Part shown: positions 5,278 through 7,487 of the stretch, piece after piece
Numbering within the stretch: the stretch's first letter is position 1
Layout of the letters: every line of letters begins with the position of its first letter
NCBI GenBank assembly: GCA_028693695.1
Contig: JAQUUV010000102.1
Coordinates: forward strand, 1-7,487
From: Syntrophomonas sp.
GTDB taxonomy: Bacteria; Bacillota; Syntrophomonadia; Syntrophomonadales; Syntrophomonadaceae
DNA length: 7,487 nt
Reading direction: 5' to 3'
Notes under the pieces: model-generated
What the model was told of the DNA's origin: nothing
What the model saw: only the letters and a program-made list of their open reading frames with translations
Database searches by the model: none
Translations under genes and position numbers: made by a program

Positions 5278-7487
5278 CTATTCCCAATCCTGCATGTCAT
5301 ACCAGTTGGGGCCCGCCTTCATGGAAACGGTCAAAGGCACTTTCAAGGTATAGGCAGTTTCCATGCAGTTTTTCACCATATAAGCCACTTCTTCCAGTTC
5401 ATCCTTGCGTACTTCAAGTACCATATCATCATGCACTTGCAGCAACAGGCGGGATCTTAGCTGACGCTCCTTCAATTCCGCGGCGACCTTGAGCATAGCC
5501 AGCTTGATAATATCGGCTGAAGTACCCTGAATGGGGGTATTAAGAGCCATACGCCTGGCAAAGGCCTGTACCATCTTATTCTTAGCGCGCAGGTCAGGCA
5601 AATACCTACGCCTTTTTAAAATGGTTTCCACATAGCCCTTTTCTATACCAAACTGAACTACATCCTCCATGTATTGCTTCACCCCTGGATAGGAATCCAA
5701 GTATTCCTTAATATAGCGTCCAGCCTCCTTGCGGGTTACACCCGTACCCCGAGCCAGACCAAATTCACTAATGCCGTATATAATACCAAAATTAACCGCT
5801 TTGGCCCTGCGGCGCAATTCGTTGTCCACTTTTTCCAGAGGAACATCAAATATCTCCGATGCGGTGCGGGTATGAATATCAATCCCTTTTTTAAAGGTAT
5901 CAATCAGGATCTCATCTCCGCTGATGTGGGCCAGAGAGCGCAAATCAATCTGCGAGTAATCGGCCGAGAAGATAAGCCACTCTTTATCCGCAGCCACAAA
6001 GGCCTTTCTGATTCTCCGCCCCTCCTCCATCCGAATCGGAATATTCTGCAGGTTCGGTTCCACACTGGAAAGCCGACCGGTAGCAGTGATGGCCTGTTTG
6101 AAGATGGTATGCACCCGACCCGTATCAGGCTGAATCAAGTTCTGCAGGGCATCAGCATAGGTTGATTTCAGCTTGCTCAATTGGCGGTGTTCCATTATAT
6201 AGGCAATAATTTCATGTTGATCGTACAGTCCTTCTAGAACTTCCTGTCCTGTGGAATATCCACTTTTGGTCTTCTTAGCGGTCTTAAGACCCAAATCTTC
6301 AAATAGTACCTTCCCCAGTTGTTTGGGCGAATTGATGTTGAAGCTACTCCCTGCTAGTTCTTGAATTTTGGCTTCTGCCCTAGAAATGCGCTCCCCCAAT
6401 TCTCCGCTAATGGACAACAAGATTTTTTTATCCACCTTTACCCCGCAGAACTCCATTACCCCTAGTATATCCGACAAGGGTAACTCGATATCATCCAGCA
6501 GGGCTTTTAATTCCGGGGCACCCTGATTTTCCAACAAGTTATGGACTGCCTTTATCTGTGATACCAGATAAGCGGTGCTGCTGCTTGAGGTATCCACCTG
6601 CATATGGTGCGCCACGGTAGCCCGAAGCTCCTCGCTCTGAAACGATGGATCCAGGACGTATGTAAATAGTAGCGTATCTCCCTCTACACCCCGCAAATGT
6701 ATGCCATGCCGCAGCAGAACTACCTGAGCGAACTTGGCGTTATGCAGGTATTTAAGGATGGCCTGATCCTCCAACAGAGGCTTAAGCCAGTCCAGTTTGA
6801 ACCCGCTCTTTTCAGTCATATCCATGAAAAATACGTCCTGCCGATAGGCCAGATATATCTTCTGGATTTTACTCCACATGGGATGGCGATAATCAGTCTC
6901 TATATGAATAGTTATCCCTTCCGTTGGTTCAACACTCCGAAGCAACCTCTTCAGCTCTTCCTCGCTGTTTAGTTCCCTAGCATCAGGACCAACCTCGATT
7001 GGAGGCAGAACCAGAGCGAGATCGGGAGCTGGACTGGATTCCTGCAGAGCATTAATAAAATTATTAAACTGGAGTCGCTGGTATAGGGGCATCAGTTCAG
7101 CCCGGTTCGCTTCCTGGACTTTATAGTCATCCATCTGGCCTTCGATATGCATATCCCTGACAATCGTCGCCAGTTCGCGGCTCATAATAGCCTGGGTTTG
7201 GTGCTCGACCAGATTCTCCACCAGCTTTTTGCCTTTTATCTTATCCAGGTTTTCATAGAGCTTTTCCAAATTCCCATATTCTTTAATTAACTTAATAGCG
7301 GTTTTAGGCCCTACCCCAGGTACACCGGGAATATTATCTGAGCTATCCCCCATAAGACCTTTAATCTCGATCATCTGAGCAGGCTGTACTTCCCACTTTT
7401 CCAGTACCTTGGCCGGGTCATATACTTCTATCTCGCTGATACCCTTCTTAGTCATATAAACCCGGGTATGCTCAGATACCAGTTGCA
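5278..7487 (-). CDS. polA: DNA polymerase I, 5' end outside the window
   Basis: Family A polymerase for gap filling and RNA-primer removal. The frame stays open to the window edge, where it reads QLVSEHTRVY before the Met at 7455-7453, so about 735 residues are visible and the start is missing. Residues below count from that Met. First comes the end of the 5'-3' exonuclease, with its helix-three-turn-helix GDSSDNIPGVPGVGPKTA (36-53). Next is a 3'-5' exonuclease-like domain (about 160-300) without the metal ligands: His184-x-Glu186 replaces Asp-x-Glu, and HNAKFA (238-243) lacks the Asp, so proofreading is predicted absent, as in Bacillus and Taq enzymes. The polymerase domain has TGRLSSVEPNLQNIPIR (459-475), motif A DYSQIDLRSLAH (499-510), motif B RRRAKAVNFGIIYG (548-561) and motif C QVHDDMVLEV (673-682). 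Motifs A and C each carry Asp where Glu is normally found (504 and 677). Phe556 in motif B is the usual residue. The frame is intact to a stop at 5280-5278. Confidence 0.97.
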   Translation of the reverse strand, partial: QLVSEHTRVYMTKKGISEIEVYDPAKVLEKWEVQPAQMIEIKGLMGDSSDNIPGVPGVGPKTAIKLIKEYGNLEKLYENLDKIKGKKLVENLVEHQTQAIMSRELATIVRDMHIEGQMDDYKVQEANRAELMPLYQRLQFNNFINALQESSPAPDLALVLPPIEVGPDARELNSEEELKRLLRSVEPTEGITIHIETDYRHPMWSKIQKIYLAYRQDVFFMDMTEKSGFKLDWLKPLLEDQAILKYLHNAKFAQVVLLRHGIHLRGVEGDTLLFTYVLDPSFQSEELRATVAHHMQVDTSSSSTAYLVSQIKAVHNLLENQGAPELKALLDDIELPLSDILGVMEFCGVKVDKKILLSISGELGERISRAEAKIQELAGSSFNINSPKQLGKVLFEDLGLKTAKKTKSGYSTGQEVLEGLYDQHEIIAYIMEHRQLSKLKSTYADALQNLIQPDTGRVHTIFKQAITATGRLSSVEPNLQNIPIRMEEGRRIRKAFVAADKEWLIFSADYSQIDLRSLAHISGDEILIDTFKKGIDIHTRTASEIFDVPLEKVDNELRRRAKAVNFGIIYGISEFGLARGTGVTRKEAGRYIKEYLDSYPGVKQYMEDVVQFGIEKGYVETILKRRRYLPDLRAKNKMVQAFARRMALNTPIQGTSADIIKLAMLKVAAELKERQLRSRLLLQVHDDMVLEVRKDELEEVAYMVKNCMETAYTLKVPLTVSMKAGPNWYDMQDWE

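Noticed and set aside
6450..7000. Loss of proofreading residues in the exonuclease-like domain of PolA as a novelty
   Set aside because: Missing 3'-5' exonuclease metal ligands are usual in many Gram-positive and Thermus DNA polymerase I proteins, so it is recorded in the annotation only.

Overview
The window reads as the chromosome of a low-to-mid-GC Firmicute of the class Clostridia. The evidence is the polA-mutM-ytaF-coaE gene order, which is a Gram-positive, spore-former arrangement, the strong AGGAGG ribosome sites, the frequent TTG starts and a CCA-encoding tRNA gene. A Syntrophomonas-like organism is my best guess, but it rests on gene order and composition alone. All recognised genes lie on the minus strand, so transcription runs from right to left.

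Right to left, the first block (7487 to about 2435) is a compact cluster. It holds polA (DNA polymerase I, 5' end outside the window), mutM (formamidopyrimidine-DNA glycosylase), ytaF (a six-segment membrane protein of the MntP-related sporulation family), coaE (dephospho-CoA kinase) and a small membrane-anchored lytic transglycosylase. Gaps are 17 to about 90 bases. The block ends at a very clear Rho-independent terminator (2435-2460). polA and mutM form a base-excision-repair pair, coaE makes coenzyme A, and ytaF and the transglycosylase are membrane or envelope functions.

The second block (2392-710) is an orphan family-5 peptide-type substrate-binding protein. It has its own ribosome site and probable promoter, a membrane anchor in place of a lipobox, and no permease or ATPase genes beside it.

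The third block (625-389) is a tRNA-Leu(GAG) gene with a perfect-consensus sigma-A promoter, a leader of roughly 55 bases and its own terminator. The spacer of that promoter contains a 10-bp palindrome.

The left end (386-1) is accessory DNA. It has four exact 15-bp tandem repeats plus two decayed ones, a ribosome-site hairpin with a TATAAT in its loop, and the 5' part of a tyrosine-recombinase (integrase) gene broken by a frameshift and cut by the window edge. The repeat array shares sequence blocks with the anticodon arm of the nearby tRNA gene, so this looks like the edge of an integrated, decaying element.

The least ordinary points are two Glu-to-Asp changes in the polymerase active site of PolA (motifs A and C) and the repeat/hairpin/integrase arrangement beside tRNA-Leu. 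I see no clear, entirely new multi-gene system.
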